A stretch of 64,000 nucleotides of DNA, taken from contig OY754982.1 in NCBI GenBank assembly GCA_963576475.1, positions 4,677,201 to 4,741,200 on the forward strand. Reading direction: 5' to 3'. This stretch comes from Molanna angustata. Taxonomy: Eukaryota > Arthropoda > Insecta > Trichoptera > Molannidae. Every line of letters begins with the position of its first letter. Position 1 is the stretch's first letter. Position numbers and translations under genes: made by a program. Of this stretch, positions 33,995 through 44,950 are shown piece after piece. Below the pieces are notes generated by a model that worked only from the letters and a program-made list of their open reading frames with translations, was not told the DNA's origin and did not search any database.

Positions 33995-34259
33995 TAAATA
34001 TACTCAACGTGGTTAAAAACTAAGAGATTTTATTTAATTATATTAAATAAATTATTTATTTCCAAAAAACGATTTAGTGTAGGAAGATCTAAAACTAGGT
34101 TGTCTGAAAATATCGGACGAGAGGCTGAAGGCGGTTGTATGCGGTCTGCCCAGGATAGAGAGTTATGGAAGTCTCAGACCTATATTCATTACTATGGATG
34201 AAGGAGCGCTGATGAAAGAAAATAAGTAGGTAATCCTAGTAATGTACGGTTAGATATAT

Positions 34260-34860
34260 AGTTTTAGCATAAATGTTCGTTCATATGTAAACATATTAGT
34301 CCTAGATAAATGTCTACTATGTACGTAACGAAATTCTCTCGTGCAATTTCGACAACGTAACAATTTAACATGGGATAATCTGGATTTGTCTCAGACGAAA
34401 TCTCAATTTCATCTGGTAGATTTTGGCAAAATGCTGGCGGGCACGATTCGGAGGCCCCGGCGATCATAAAACGTAGGGGCGTGGGTAATTGCACGTTTTG
34501 CTCGAATTACTTCGAACCGGGCCCCTCTAGGTGTTGGGGGGCCTGTTGCAGAACTAAGAGCGATTCAATGTTTCCATGGAACACTTTCACCCCCAGATTA
34601 ATGTTCACTCTCCGCGACTCCGTAATGGGGTGTAGTAGTAATAACGCACAGGTAGAACCCGACGCACACGCAAACTACTTTTTAAGCGAACTTTTGATTA
34701 AGTCATCCTAATGTGCGCCGGGAGCAACAACGGCAGTTTGATATTTATGCACCCCATAAGGGGCCATCTCATGATGGCACATTAAACGAACGTCAACCGC
34801 GAATGTACATAAACGCTCGGGCGAGTTTTAAAAGTGAATAAAAATAAACATCCCGACAAG
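34260..34860. other. Non-repetitive GC-richer island
   Basis: 34300-34860 includes CpG-containing stretches such as 'cgaaccgggcccctctaggt' that do not match any repeat here. Frames of 76 codons exist on both strands but show no recognisable family or splice signals. It may be conserved non-coding DNA or an unrecognised exon. Confidence 0.25.
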
Positions 34861-35569
34861 GTTGGGTGGCGTCTCACCAAAGGCGGGAAAATCTCTCATC
34901 CACACCCACACATGGGTACAACGAAAGTCAAAGTTGGTTTTAAATGAAAACTAACAATGGACCCAAAAGTGACAATTAACAATCAGATAACTTCCCGTTC
35001 GGGACAATGGCCGTAATTTAAAAAAATTGTGCCATTTTTATAATTCATTGCGGACGTAATTTCACTATTCAGAAAAGTAGCATAAATGGACAGATGATAA
35101 CCACAACCCATTGAAGTTATAACTGAACATAATTTTTATTACACTGAATTTTTTTTAATAGTTAAAAATTGCATAATAAATTAACCGAACTATAGTAACT
35201 ACAAAACATTTGGTTGCACAAAACAGTACAAAATGATAACAAAGGTTTGGCTAAAACGCAGGTAGCCAGTTCGGTTGTCATTATATTTTTTTCAGTGTAC
35301 TTTACTATGTTTAAATGACGATGATGAGAGAGATTATTCAGACAGAAGATATCGTGTTATGAGGCATGAAGAAACAGCGATACTGGAGAGACCATGGGAA
35401 TAGAAAGTCCAGAATATCCCACATGGTTGCCACAATACACCACAGGAAGACCATCAAAAATATGGAAAAATAGGTGCTCGCTTCGCAAGAGGACTGAATC
35501 GTTCAAATACAGATCGATGATCTAGAATCTAGATCAAGATGATGAAGAAAACTAAATGAAAGAAGTGGA

Positions 35570-36067
35570 TTGTGGTCCAGAAATAAGTGGTTGTGGTTGC
35601 ATTACATAATTGAGGAGGTTGAAGACATAAAATACTTGGGAGTATTAATTGATAATAAATTGAGATTTGACAAGCACATATTATGTATTACGAAGAAAAT
35701 CACGAAGAAGGTGGGATTTCTAGGAAGGATAAGAAATAAACTTGATTTAAAAACATCTAAATTAGTGTATAATAGCATTGTTGTTCCGCACATTAACTAC
35801 TGCTCAAGTGTATTATTTATGAGCAATGTAGGTGAAAATAAAAAACTACAGATAATACAAAACAGAGCAATGAGGACAATATTAAAATGCAATAGATTTA
35901 CCCGTATTGAATATATGCTTGAGCAGTTGACAGTGAAACAACAAATAATTCTGAATGTGCTAATTTTTATTTACAAATTAAAAAATAGTAGAGACAATTT
36001 CTATAATAATGATAGATATTTACACAAAACTGTCAATTGTTGGCTCCCAAACCATATAACAAAGTAG
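35570..36067 (+). pseudogene. Non-LTR retrotransposon RT C-terminal ORF
   Basis: Uninterrupted frame of 165 codons ending at 36065-36067: EVEDIKYLGVLIDNKLRFDK, KITKKVGFLGRIRNKL, LVYNSIVVPHINYCSSVLFM, LQIIQNRAMRTILKCNRFTR and EQLTVKQQIILNVLIFIYKL. KYLGV.ID..L.....I and the 'Y.SI..PH..YC......N...L..IQNRA.R.I' block are classic for Jockey/CR1-like RTs. It lacks everything N-terminal to the thumb. The last 26 codons are the first unit of a 76-bp tandem array. Confidence 0.8.
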
Positions 36068-36728
36068 AGACAATTTCTATAATAATGATAGATATTTACA
36101 CAAAACTGTCAATTGTTGGCTCCCAAACCATATAACAAAGTAGAGACAATTTCTATAATAATGATAGATATTTAGACAAAACTGTCAATTGTTGGCTCCC
36201 AAACCATATAACAAAGTAGAGACAATTTCTATAATAATGATAGATATTTACACAAAACTGTCAATTGTTGGCTCCCAAACCATATAACAAAGTAGAGACA
36301 ATTTCTATAATAACGATAGATATTTACACAAAACTGTCAATTGTTGGCTCCCAAACCATATAACAAAGTAGAGACAATTTCTATAATAATGATAGATATT
36401 TACACAAAACTGTCAATTGTTGGCTCCCAAACCATATAACAAAGTAGAGACAATTTCTATAATAATGATAGATATTTACACAAAACTGTCAATTGTTGGC
36501 TCCCAAACCATATAACAAAGTAGAGACAATTTCTATAATAATGATAGATATTTACACAAAACTGTCAATTGTTGGCTCCCAAACCATATAACAAAGTAGA
36601 GACAATTTCTATAATAATGATAGATATTTACACAAAACTGTCAATTGTTGGCTCCCAAACCATATAACAAAGTAGAGACAATTTCTATAATAATGATAGA
36701 TATTTACACAAAACTGTCAATTGTTGGC
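35989..36728 (+). repeat. 76-bp tandem array, left part
   Basis: Units start 'tagagacaatttctataata' and end 'ccatataacaaag' at 35989, 36065, 36141, 36217, 36293, 36369, 36445, 36521, 36597 and 36673, exactly 76 bases apart, with only one or two substitutions between units. The first unit is the 3' end of the retroelement ORF. The array is split at 36728 and resumes at 37547. Confidence 0.97.
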
Positions 36729-37527
36729 AGGTATACTTGGAAGTATACTTGGAAGAACCCAAACAGCCATAAAGGAAGTTCTCGACCCCCTGGTATCTGC
36801 AGCACATGAGGTGGGCTTAAAGATTAATAACGAAAAGACAAAGTTTATGATACAAAGCCGAAACGCACCTAATAGAACAAGAGGAAACGTGCAGCTAGCA
36901 GAGAATCACACATTCGAATCAGTCAATCAATTCACATACTTGGGATCTCATCTCACGGAATGCAATGAGGAAGCGGAGGAAATAAAGAAAAGAATCTCAG
37001 CAGGTAACAGGACATACTTCTCCTTGGTACCAGTGTTTAAATCTCGAAACGTCCATAGAAAAACCAAAATTATCCTTTACAAGACAATTATAAGGACTGT
37101 GGTTACATATGGGTGCGAGGCATTGACACTCACAATAAAATCTGCTGAAGCTTTGGATGTATTTGAGAGGAAAGTTCTCCGCCGCATATGTGGACCAGTG
37201 AAGGATGGGGAAGAGTGGCGTATAAGGCAAAACGATGAACTGTCCAGAATATATGAAACACCCAGTATCTCAACATATATAAGATTATCGAGATTGAGAT
37301 GGGCTGGACATGTTCAGAGAATGCCAAATATGCGAATTCCCAAGAGAATTATGACTGATCATCCAGGAGGAAAAAGGAAGATAGGAAGACCCAGGTTGCG
37401 ATGGCAGGACGAGGTGAGGAGGGATGCGGTAGAGCTCCTAAGCATTACAAACTGGAGGACGGCAGCTGAGGACAGACGGGGTTGGAGGCAGAAGTTGAAG
37501 GAGGCCAAGGCTCGACTTGGGCTGTAG
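36729..37527 (+). CDS. Reverse transcriptase C-terminal region (266 codons, no start)
   Basis: Open to the stop at 37525-37527. Segments: AAHEVGLKINNEKTKFM (end of the RT palm), NQFTYLGSHLTECNEEAEEI, ILYKTIIRTVVTYGCEALTL, ALDVFERKVLRRICGPVKDG, EWRIRQNDELSRIY, RLSRLRWAGHVQRMPNMRIP, KRKIGRPRLRWQDEVRRDAV and NWRTAAEDRRGWRQKL. This is the typical thumb-plus-tail of insect 'endonuclease-reverse transcriptase' polyproteins. The catalytic YADD lies upstream of the truncation, so it cannot be active. The first codons derive partly from the target, so no native start exists. Confidence 0.9.
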
Positions 37528-37546
37528 CGCCATCGAAGAAGAAGAA
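36729..37546 (+). mobile_element. 5'-truncated non-LTR retrotransposon with intact target duplication
   Basis: Flanked by an exact 13-bp direct repeat 'gtcaattgttggc' (36716-36728 and 37547-37559), both belonging to the 76-bp array. The 3' end is a GAAGAAGAAG tract after the stop. The 5' end is an abrupt truncation inside the RT region. The perfect duplication and open ORF argue for a recent insertion. Confidence 0.93.
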
Positions 37547-37640
37547 GTCAATTGTTGGCTCCCAAACCATATAACAAAGTAGAGACAATTTCTATAATAA
37601 TGATAGATATTTACACAAAACTGTCAATTTTTGGCTCCCA
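37547..37640 (+). repeat. 76-bp tandem array, right part
   Basis: Continuation of the split unit (37560-37579) and one further unit from 37580, ending with the variant 'gtcaatttttggctccc' near 37635. Confidence 0.95.
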
Positions 37641-37917
37641 AAAACGAACCAATCTTACGTGATTTACTGAAAACCTCGAGATTTTGGGCTCCATACTCTG
37701 AAAAAGTTGTTATGGAATAATTTCAATTTTTTTTCAGAGAGACAGAAATCAAACTGAATGAATCAAATTAATTAAAATATATTTTTAGTCGACACATTTT
37801 TGCTTTTATCTTTAGATTTTTATATATACACGATTTTTACATATACCTACACGATTTTTATAAATATAGCCACACCGGCATCATTTAATAATTTCAAAGT
37901 TTTTTCGTTAACTTTTT

Positions 37918-37965
37918 CGTTCTCTGAGGATGCCGGCTGTGTTCGGCGAAAGCGCTTAGGCTCAT
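37918..37965 (+). ncRNA. Hammerhead ribozyme motif (type I, Penelope-like)
   Basis: 'ctgaggatgccggctgtgtt' then 'cggcgaaagcgcttagg'. CUGAGGA box exact; helix II 'gccg'/'cggc'; GAAA box; helix III 'agcgct' a perfect palindrome as in dimer-type hammerheads; helix I short ('tct'/'agg'). It has the best core of the hammerhead-like motifs in this window. It is followed by 'ggattaaaactatgtg' and AT-rich DNA; no RT piece is nearby. Confidence 0.6.
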
Positions 37966-38404
37966 TAAATTCATACTCATTTGTGGATTAAAACTATGTG
38001 TTTTTCTTTAATTTTTTTAAATATTTTAATTTATAAGTTGTTATTCTGTGATATTAAAACTGACCTTAATGATACATTGAACACACTTTATAATCCACTA
38101 AAGGACACTTCTAAAAGTGCAACTCATAATGGAGAGAAGGTATATGACATCTTGAATGTCCAATTTTTTATCAACTTCAAGTATCGTGTCCACAAATTCA
38201 TACAGAATGCAAACGCCAAAACGAGATAATTACACGAGCGTTTGCTATGGAAGAACAAAGGATTTCTATAATATTATCTTATAATTAAGAGCCAAAACCT
38301 GGCCGTAGGTAAAATGAGAGCGGGGAGAGAAGGCTTCGATTCTCTCAGTAGAATACATTTAAAAATATATTACATTTTAATGACAAATCTTACAATAAAT
38401 TTTA

Positions 38405-38605
38405 TATTACATTTTAATGACGAGAAATCAAGGCATCTACAGTGCTTACGAGCTGGCATCCGCTGGTTTACGTGACCAAGCGCATAAAGTGATAACGCAA
38501 ACGGGCCGATGACAGATCGTAAGCCCTGTAGGTGCCTTGATTTTCCGGTTCTTGTAGAATATTCCAACTTTGTTTCTATTGAGATCCAATGTTTGCGTAT
38601 ATGCT
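38405..38605. repeat. Family B repeat, partly palindromic
   Basis: 'gaaatcaaggcatctacagt' at 38411 and, inverted, 'ccctgtaggtgccttgattt' at 38525 frame a short centre; the right side has 'gtttctattgagatccaatg'. It looks like two family B pieces in opposite orientation. Confidence 0.7.
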
Positions 38606-38659
38606 AACTATAAAAATATTCGATATATTACATTGTTTCCAATTATTATTGATTACCCA

Positions 38660-38892
38660 TTTCATTCATACCATCACGGCATATATCCAGGTGACCAGGG
38701 ACAGGTGTGTGGGTGTGCATTACCTTATGAAAGGAAGCAAGACATATTATGAGTTAATCCATACATTACAGTCTCATCTCACCTAGAAACTCATTTACAA
38801 TATGCGATATGTTATTTTGCTTCTTGTATTTGCGATTACTCGAAAACGGTAACAGAAAAGAGTGGAAGCACTATTCTAAGCCGGTGCCACAC
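38660..38892 (+). repeat. Dispersed repeat family A
   Basis: 'cattcataccatcacggcat', 'gtgtgtgggtgtgcattacc', 'cagtctcatctcaccta' and 'agcactattctaagccggtg'. Slightly shortened in the middle. Confidence 0.75.
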
Positions 38893-39054
38893 TACGAGTT
38901 AACAAATTATCATAGTATTACGAAAAATGTAATTAAAACATGAATTCAAAACATGAAGTATATTTATTTTTACTAAAAGTATATACATACATAAATGTTT
39001 TACTTCCGTAATATTTTATGGGTTGGAACTAGTTAAATTATACATAAATTGTTC

Positions 39055-39500
39055 AATTTTGTGCATGCTATATTATTAGATGGTTGGATTTTATTAGTAT
39101 TCCTCGGCGATGATGATGACGTACCACGATACGAGGAGTCCATTTCTGAATACCCTACCCTCAGTTACGATCTGTGGGTCGGTATGGCAATACGTATAAC
39201 ATTTTTAAATGTGGCCATAAAGCGAGAGATGTTTGGGGCCGAATCTGATGGCCTGAGGCACACCCCGTAGGCAACAGCTTGGACGCAGGAGCAGAATTTA
39301 ATAAGTCTATAGGTATATTCCACATGTCGCGAGCCATGAAAAAGATTTGTGGCGTCGCTGCTTTAGGCGATGTGAGGCTACCGGAAGTTCTTCGGCGGGA
39401 ATGGGCTAAATAAACACTTTATGCCTTACCCCAACGCGCATTAACCTTAATGCAATTTTCAATTATACAAAGTCTGCTTGCGTTGGGAGCTAAAGGTGCA
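39055..39500. other. Non-repetitive GC-richer island
   Basis: Contains words such as 'gtcgcgagccatgaaaaag' and 'ttaccccaacgcgcattaac' that match nothing else here. A 73-codon frame (39049-39270) has an acidic run and no recognised domain. Possibly unique or conserved non-coding DNA. Confidence 0.25.
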
Positions 39501-39844
39501 ACAAGGTGAGCATTCCTTATTAATACGGAGGTATGTAGAGTAAATATGTACAACGTAATTTTCTCCATAATGTCGGGCAACGGTTACAAAGGAAAATAAT
39601 GTAGCTTGAAAGCTTTTCAGCGCTGTGTAAAAGAAAACAAAACTTAATCAAAGACATGATACCATATTCTTACGTGTAAAACACGATTATGGAATGTAAA
39701 GTTATTACACTTACATTTTGGTGAAAAAAAAACAGCTTAATTTATTGGATTCATAGTGGTATTCGCTTTTTAATCTCGGCCTTGTACAGACTATCTATCG
39801 AATAGCATCGCTTCTTATTTCTCGTTTAGTAAACCTGTTGGCCT

Positions 39845-40095
39845 GTCATTCAAAAACCATGCTTCCTGAGATGACGAAGTCCAACTATCCTTCCATCTCT
39901 CGGGTGGTCTTCCGGGTAGTCGGCGACCAGAAGGGATTTCATTTGCTGCTATTTACGCAAGTCTATCACTGTCCATTCTGGCAACGTGGTCCCTCCAATG
40001 TCTTCTTCTGGATCTAATCCACCGAACGATATCCTCTATTTAGCATGTTTTTCTTATTTCAACTACGAAGACGACCTCGGAGAGTTTTTCCAGTG
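39845..40095 (-). pseudogene. Non-LTR retrotransposon C-terminal fragment
   Basis: On the minus strand this reads as the 'DIVR..K..W..HVARMDSDRL ... IGRRLPGRPPERW' tail, matching the plus-strand copy at 44305-44530 (shared words 'gaacgatatcctct' against 'gaggacatcgttc'). Frames are broken. Confidence 0.6.
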
Positions 40096-40099
40096 ATTG

Positions 40100-40995
40100 A
40101 CCTTAGAACCTTTCTTGTCATTATGAAATCAAAATATATTATTCATGTAATAGCTTTCAAATAATATAAAATATGAATTTTTGAGATTATTTATTAAACA
40201 TGTGAGTTTCCATTACTTATTTTAATAAAGATAGCTGCATTAATAAAAATAATGTAAATCTTAATATTTTTTCGTTGTAATACATTGCGGGTAATAAAAA
40301 CACTAATACAGGAGAACATTCTAGATTTGTATGTCATACTCGGAAAGATTATAGCAGTTTCACTGGTCGTTTCGACGATTTCTATTCTGGGCTGTTCTTT
40401 GTTCCTCTATTTTTAGGTGTGACATAATTTAGAGTATAACATCCATTTACATGGCGGATAAGCTATGTAGGTATGTTACATATTCAAACCTCATAATATT
40501 ACACACACAGGAGCCATTAAACTGAAATTGTATAAGCGACCGACTTTGAGAGAGCATTGGAAAATTCTGAAGCGGACGCAATTTGCCAAACAGTCGGAGC
40601 GTAATAAATAGTGAAATACTTCCCCGTAATTTCTCGCTATTTATTAGGCACGCTCACGCCGATATGTTTGGCGAATTTTAAAAGAGAGGAAAAAAAGGTG
40701 GGCCAAACAAATACATAAGATACAGGTATTATTCATGATGATTGAGTCTCGTTGTACACTACTGAAAACATAATAAACTTCATCTGTTGACGAGTATTCA
40801 TCAATAGTGGAACAGAGCAACACATTTATGTCAAAACTTGGCAGAAACCAAAATTACGATTATTTTTACCCAGTCTGCTAGATTTGTAAAAAAATAAATG
40901 TTAGCAGTTGCTGATGTTGTTTCAGCAGCAAGACTACAGAAATTTATGAAGCAAAATTTGTTTAAATAAAGAACTTATAAAAAACTTGCATTTTC
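40100..40995. other. No gene; island at 40520-40700
   Basis: Mostly AT-rich. 40520-40700 is non-repetitive with more even composition ('gtcggagcgtaataaatag', 'ggcacgctcacgccgatatg'). No ORF. Confidence 0.3.
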
Positions 40996-40999
40996 AGTC

Positions 41000-41205
41000 T
41001 TTCTTCCACTTATTCGCAATAGAGTCACCGCATTAATCATTCACAACACCCATTCACATACACAGACCTCCAACATACAGGAACCAGTCGCTTCTCGAAC
41101 TCTTTTATTAATACAACATCCCGACTTTGGAAAGATCTTCCGAATTCTGTGTTACCACCTTCTTAAAACCCGGGTCTTTTTAAGATTTCAATAAATATTT
41201 TCTTT
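41000..41205 (+). pseudogene. Non-LTR retrotransposon C-terminal fragment
   Basis: The plus strand reads, with one shift, LELFY.YNIPTLERSSEF and the alternative NTTSRLWKDLPNSVLPP-like frame, followed by NPGLFKISINIF. This is the 'F......LWN.LP.......FK...' ending of Jockey/CR1 polyproteins. Decayed. Confidence 0.45.
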
Positions 41206-41219
41206 AGCAGATTGTAAAA

Positions 41220-41515
41220 TCTCCCCACCGTTAAGTAGTGCGCTTCTTCGAAAGAGTAGTATGGACCCAATTCCTGTTAGCTGGTATCCCCTACGTGGGC
41301 ATGTTAAAGATAATGAGTGGGTAGTGAGTGGTCCTATAAAGTGGAATAAATTGCCTCTAGATGTCCGAAGTGCAAAAAGTAAGAGCTCTTTCTCTAAAGG
41401 ATTGAAAACAGCTTTGTTTCGTAGAGTAACACAATACCATTATATCAACGCACTTGGAATGATCCTGAATCATTAAACGGCGCTATACAAATTATTATTA
41501 TTATAATATTTGATT
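41220..41515 (+). pseudogene. CR1/L2-like non-LTR 3' end
   Basis: Frame 41261-41476 reads WYPLRGHVKDNEWVVSGPIK, WNKLPLDVRSAKSKSSFSKG and LKTALFRRVTQYHYINALGM, the 'I.WN.LPL..R......F...LKT.LF' ending. It is followed by 'ttaaacggcgctatacaaat' and (ATT)n, the sort of 3' end found in CR1/L2-like elements. Relatives at 50682-50850 (plus) and 46700-47030 (minus). Confidence 0.75.
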
Positions 41516-41739
41516 TTGGGAATTTACAGAACAGATAAGATGTGTCTACCAGAAAAATAACTAATTCTTCGAGAATTATATCTACAACTTCACAACCGTT
41601 AATTGTAAGCTGGAATCCATGTGATTGATAAAAAAATTATTTGCTATGTATTAAAGGACGAATGAGGATGTATGTATAAGTACCTACTTGTTTAAGGAAT
41701 TTAACAATTAGATATTTGTTGTATTCCATAAAAACTTTT

Positions 41740-41890
41740 AATTAAGGTCTTCTTCTGGGTCACAATCCTAGGATTGGTTTGCACCAAGTACTCCATCTCT
41801 CCACATATCTCTGTTGTCTGCCAGCCTCTTCATATCTTGGTAGCAGCTACAGCGTACATCACTGAGGTGCATTCTATACCACTCGATTAA
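41740..41890 (-). mobile_element. Possible retroelement 3' end
   Basis: 'tcttcttctgggtcacaatc' followed by GC-richer sequence resembles an antisense (GAA)n end with UTR. No coding motif could be read. Confidence 0.25.
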
Positions 41891-42399
41891 TTATTTTTAT
41901 ACATAACTATTTACAGGAAAATACTTCTATGAAGATATTTTTATTCAATGGGTTATCTTGTCATACTCATTATTCACTTTCTTTGTCTTTTTCTACAAAA
42001 CTCACTAAAGCTATTACAGTGGAAAAAAACACACCATCCAAAAATGTAGTATTTTGAGCTCCAAATACTGTTCCATGTTTACAGAGCAAAAATTGAATAA
42101 TAACAAATTTAAAACACGCTCTTCTATCATATTTCAACTAGACAGCCTAATATATTTTCACCCAGCAATTTTAAAGAGTCCTCCACACAATCATACATTT
42201 CAATCTTCAACATAACATCTTTATCATTCAGAACGAATGGGTCACGTCGGTTCAGGTATTCAAATGTAAATACTGACAGCGTAATTCATTTTTGGTTATT
42301 CTAAAAAAAATAAACAAGCGTTTAATAAAGTAAAGAAAGAAGATGGAGTAAAGCCATTGTGTTACACCAATAGCCAATTTATTATACGAGTGTTACTTA

Positions 42400-42930
42400 T
42401 TTACAATAAGTTTAGCAATTTGGCTTTTTTGGTTCGTTGATAGTTATAGGGATCATGCTGAAAATCAGCTGCTGGGGGCTTGTTTTCCCGCAACATACCT
42501 GAGCCATAATCTGAGCATGGTCATTTTGAGATTCCTGGATTAGTTGATCATTTTCAAGAAAAGACTAAAGCAGGGATATCTCTCCGAAAATACATGATCC
42601 CTCTCCTTTTCCTTCCTGCCCTTTGCTACGTAATATTTAATAAAGAAGGAATATTTATCCCTAAACACCTGATCTCGATTTCCTCTTCTTCTTCCTTCCC
42701 AATCCCTTTTTTCGCTATGATGTTTTTTTTTATTTATCTTGGTGTTATGTATTTTTTATGTTCTTTTTTAGCTTTCATTTTTTGTTGATGTACATATATG
42801 TCACTCGAATATATTCTGTCACTCTGTAATATGGTTAGTTGGAAAAATTGCCTAATGGCAATAAGCCCGCCAGTGTGCATTATATTTGTTTATATTATGT
42901 ACAAAAAGTTAAATTAATAAACAAATCATT
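42400..42930 (+). pseudogene. Non-LTR retrotransposon 3' end with UTR
   Basis: LIIFKKRLKQGYLSEN near 42540-42590 is the terminal 'FK..LK..L' motif. The 3' UTR contains 'gttggaaaaattgcctaatg' and 'gcaataagcccgccag' (42838-42873), shared with 11190-11230. Confidence 0.6.
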
Positions 42931-43039
42931 TACGTTTATATTCTTGTTTTCTCTCGTTAAATGTACGTCAACTTTTTTACCTCAATAAATGTTTGTTATG
43001 AAAGGGTTCTAATAATTAACGATTGCATTAGAAATTTTA

Positions 43040-43335
43040 TCTTTATTTTATTAAGAGTTATATTGCTTTACCAATTTCATTTCATTTATTGGTTAAAGTT
43101 GCTTGACCAATCAATAATTGCTTAAGCAATATCATCTTATTTATTAGATCATGAAGAATTATAATGCTCTAGCAAGTTTATTTTATTTATTGGTTTATCG
43201 ATAGTCAAAGTTGCCGAATTCAACACCAATTCATAATAATATCTTCCGCATTTTAATTTCAGTTATTAGTTTATTAAGAGTTATATTACTATACAAATTA
43301 AAATGTAAATATTTTTTGGTTTATGTGAGTTGGCA
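43040..43335. repeat. Degenerate tandem repeats
   Basis: 'ttattaagagttatatt' at about 43048 and 43271, with 'ttatttattggtt' recurring between. Units are diverged and AT-rich. Confidence 0.4.
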
Positions 43336-44125
43336 ACATAATTTTATTATTGGTTTATTGAGGGATATTTAGAATAAACTATAGAACAATAATACAAAGA
43401 TTTTTATTCATTGGACCAGGGAAAACAACATATATTACCATATTTTATATTTTACAATTTAATATACTTGAATAGTTAACCCTTAACGCTTTTGTAGGCA
43501 ATATTAAAAATATTCAGTTCTTAGGACTAAGAAATCCTATCTCGTGTAATATAGGAAAACTTAAGAGCTTATGATGGCAGGAATATATGTTTTTCTATGT
43601 AATTGTTTGCTGGGAGTTATTGCTAATTTATATTATTCATAAACGCCACTGCAATACAAAATACAAGACAAACTAGTGAAAGATAAAGTGCAATGTCAAA
43701 ATTCTGCTAAAGAAATATTAATTAAAAACTTTTTAAAGTTACAATATTTTGACCTTTATCTTGAGTACCCCGTTAAAAAGTTTATTAACAATATAAAGAG
43801 AATCCATTAAAAACGCAATTTAAGTTAAGCGCAGTTATGGTCGACAATGCAAGTGATAAATTATTTTTACTATACCGACTTAGCAGCGCAGATTGCATCT
43901 ACGCTCCACAATAATTCTTTGTTATACTATGAAGATCTTATTAATAAAGTGTCCGATTGTCTGAATGTTTGTGTATCTGTCTGTAGTTGTCTATGCCAGC
44001 TGTCGCGACGATGATCTTGTGCATTCGTTATGTAGCTGTTAAAATGATAAAAAATACTGTATTTTTTTATTCAAAAAGCAAATTTTAGCTAACATAAAAT
44101 ACAAAATATTACTGCCACAACCGAT
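43336..44125. other. No feature recognised
   Basis: AT-rich. 43930-44000 ('gtgtccgattgtctgaatg') has the flavour of insect Helitron or MITE interior but no boundary could be set. Confidence 0.3.
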
Positions 44126-44129
44126 TTAG

Positions 44130-44205
44130 TTCACTTAATAAAGGAAATGTATGAGGATGTATCGTAACAAGCACATATTCATTCTTTAAATTATATAATA
44201 AGAGA
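44130..44205 (+). mobile_element. SINE-1 tail fragment
   Basis: 'ggaaatgtatgaggatgta' and 'acaagcacatattcattc' match the SINE-1 3' end at 49030-49075. No head. Confidence 0.45.
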
Positions 44206-44304
44206 GTTTTTCTTTAAATAAAGAACCATATAAATTATTGTAAGCCTAGGTATTTTAAGGTACTCACCTATTTTGTTTCGATTTTTTTTCGAACGAAACT
44301 AAAT

Positions 44305-44530
44305 TTATAAAGTTACAGATAGGTTCGCAATAAGAAAAAGAAAAACATGTGGAATGGATATAAAAAAAACGCGTGGAACAGAGGACATCGTTCGGTGAAG
44401 TAGATCCAAAAGAAAACATTGGAAAGACCATGTTGCCAGAATGGACAGTGATAGACTTGCGTATATAGCAACAAATGCAATCCCTATTGGTCGCCGACTA
44501 CCCGGAAGACCACCCAAGAGATGCTGTTGA
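44305..44530 (+). pseudogene. Non-LTR retrotransposon C-terminal fragment
   Basis: The plus strand reads RMDIKKTRGTEDIVR, then RSKRKHWKDHVARMDSDRLA, YIATNAIPIGRRLPGRPPKR. This is the 'RT..DI..R....W.GHVARM...R........GRR.PGRPP.RW' tail. One internal stop. Confidence 0.7.
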
Positions 44531-44599
44531 GTGAGAAAAACTAACATAGTTTATTGTATCATACATATCTAATACCAAATATCCATTGCTTATTAACTA

Positions 44600-44675
44600 A
44601 TTTATGAAATTTAAAACATAGAACACGGAGGCATGCAAAAGAAAGTACACGGGCAAAGCCGTGCGGGTTCGCTAG
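44600..44675 (+). mobile_element. Helitron-like 3' terminus
   Basis: 'cacgggcaaagccgtg' is a short hairpin followed by 'cgggttcgctag' and then T, matching the Helitron 3' plan of a hairpin shortly before a CTAG end. The 5' end of this copy was not located. Confidence 0.5.
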
Positions 44676-44689
44676 TATAATATATTATA

Positions 44690-44950
44690 AAGACGTGGGG
44701 AAAACTAACTTTGAAAAGTATTTAAAAAAATCCCGAGTAAGGATGAGGATTGCGGGGGAGAGTGTGGTGTGTAATTATACGGCGATGCGTAATAATAAAT
44801 CGCTTCCGGAATATTATCGGGCCCCGCGGTCTCATTAAGACAAGATGGCGTCTTTATGGACGAATATTGGGGTTCCTCAAGGCAGACTATGCGGGCCACT
44901 TTCACAGCGCCTCATAAAATCTGCCGCATTTCGCGAGGACAAGGAGAGGA
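44690..44950. other. Non-repetitive GC-rich island
   Basis: 'tcgggccccgcggtctcatt', 'aagacaagatggcgtcttta' and 'cactttcacagcgcctcata' stand out from the AT-rich flanks. No ORF with a recognisable domain. Candidate conserved non-coding element. Confidence 0.3.

Larger units (their letters stand above)
33499..34045 (+). mobile_element. Penelope-like element remnant with long inverted ends
   Basis: Arms 33499-33647 and 33895-34045 are near-perfect inverted repeats of about 150 bp ('accacgttgagtatatttat' ... complement). Each contains a hammerhead-like motif. Between them is an ORF resembling the C-terminus of a GIY-YIG endonuclease. Penelope-like elements combine RT with GIY-YIG, can have inverted terminal repeats and carry hammerheads. 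Almost all of the coding region is deleted. Confidence 0.6.

Noticed and set aside
34481..34711. Cysteine-containing 76-codon frame
   Set aside because: The CTFC...CWGACC pattern hinted at a zinc finger, but spacing fits no family I know and the opposite strand is equally open.
39049..39270. 73-codon frame with an acidic run
   Set aside because: No homology recognised and no convincing acceptor or donor; kept only as part of a non-repetitive island.
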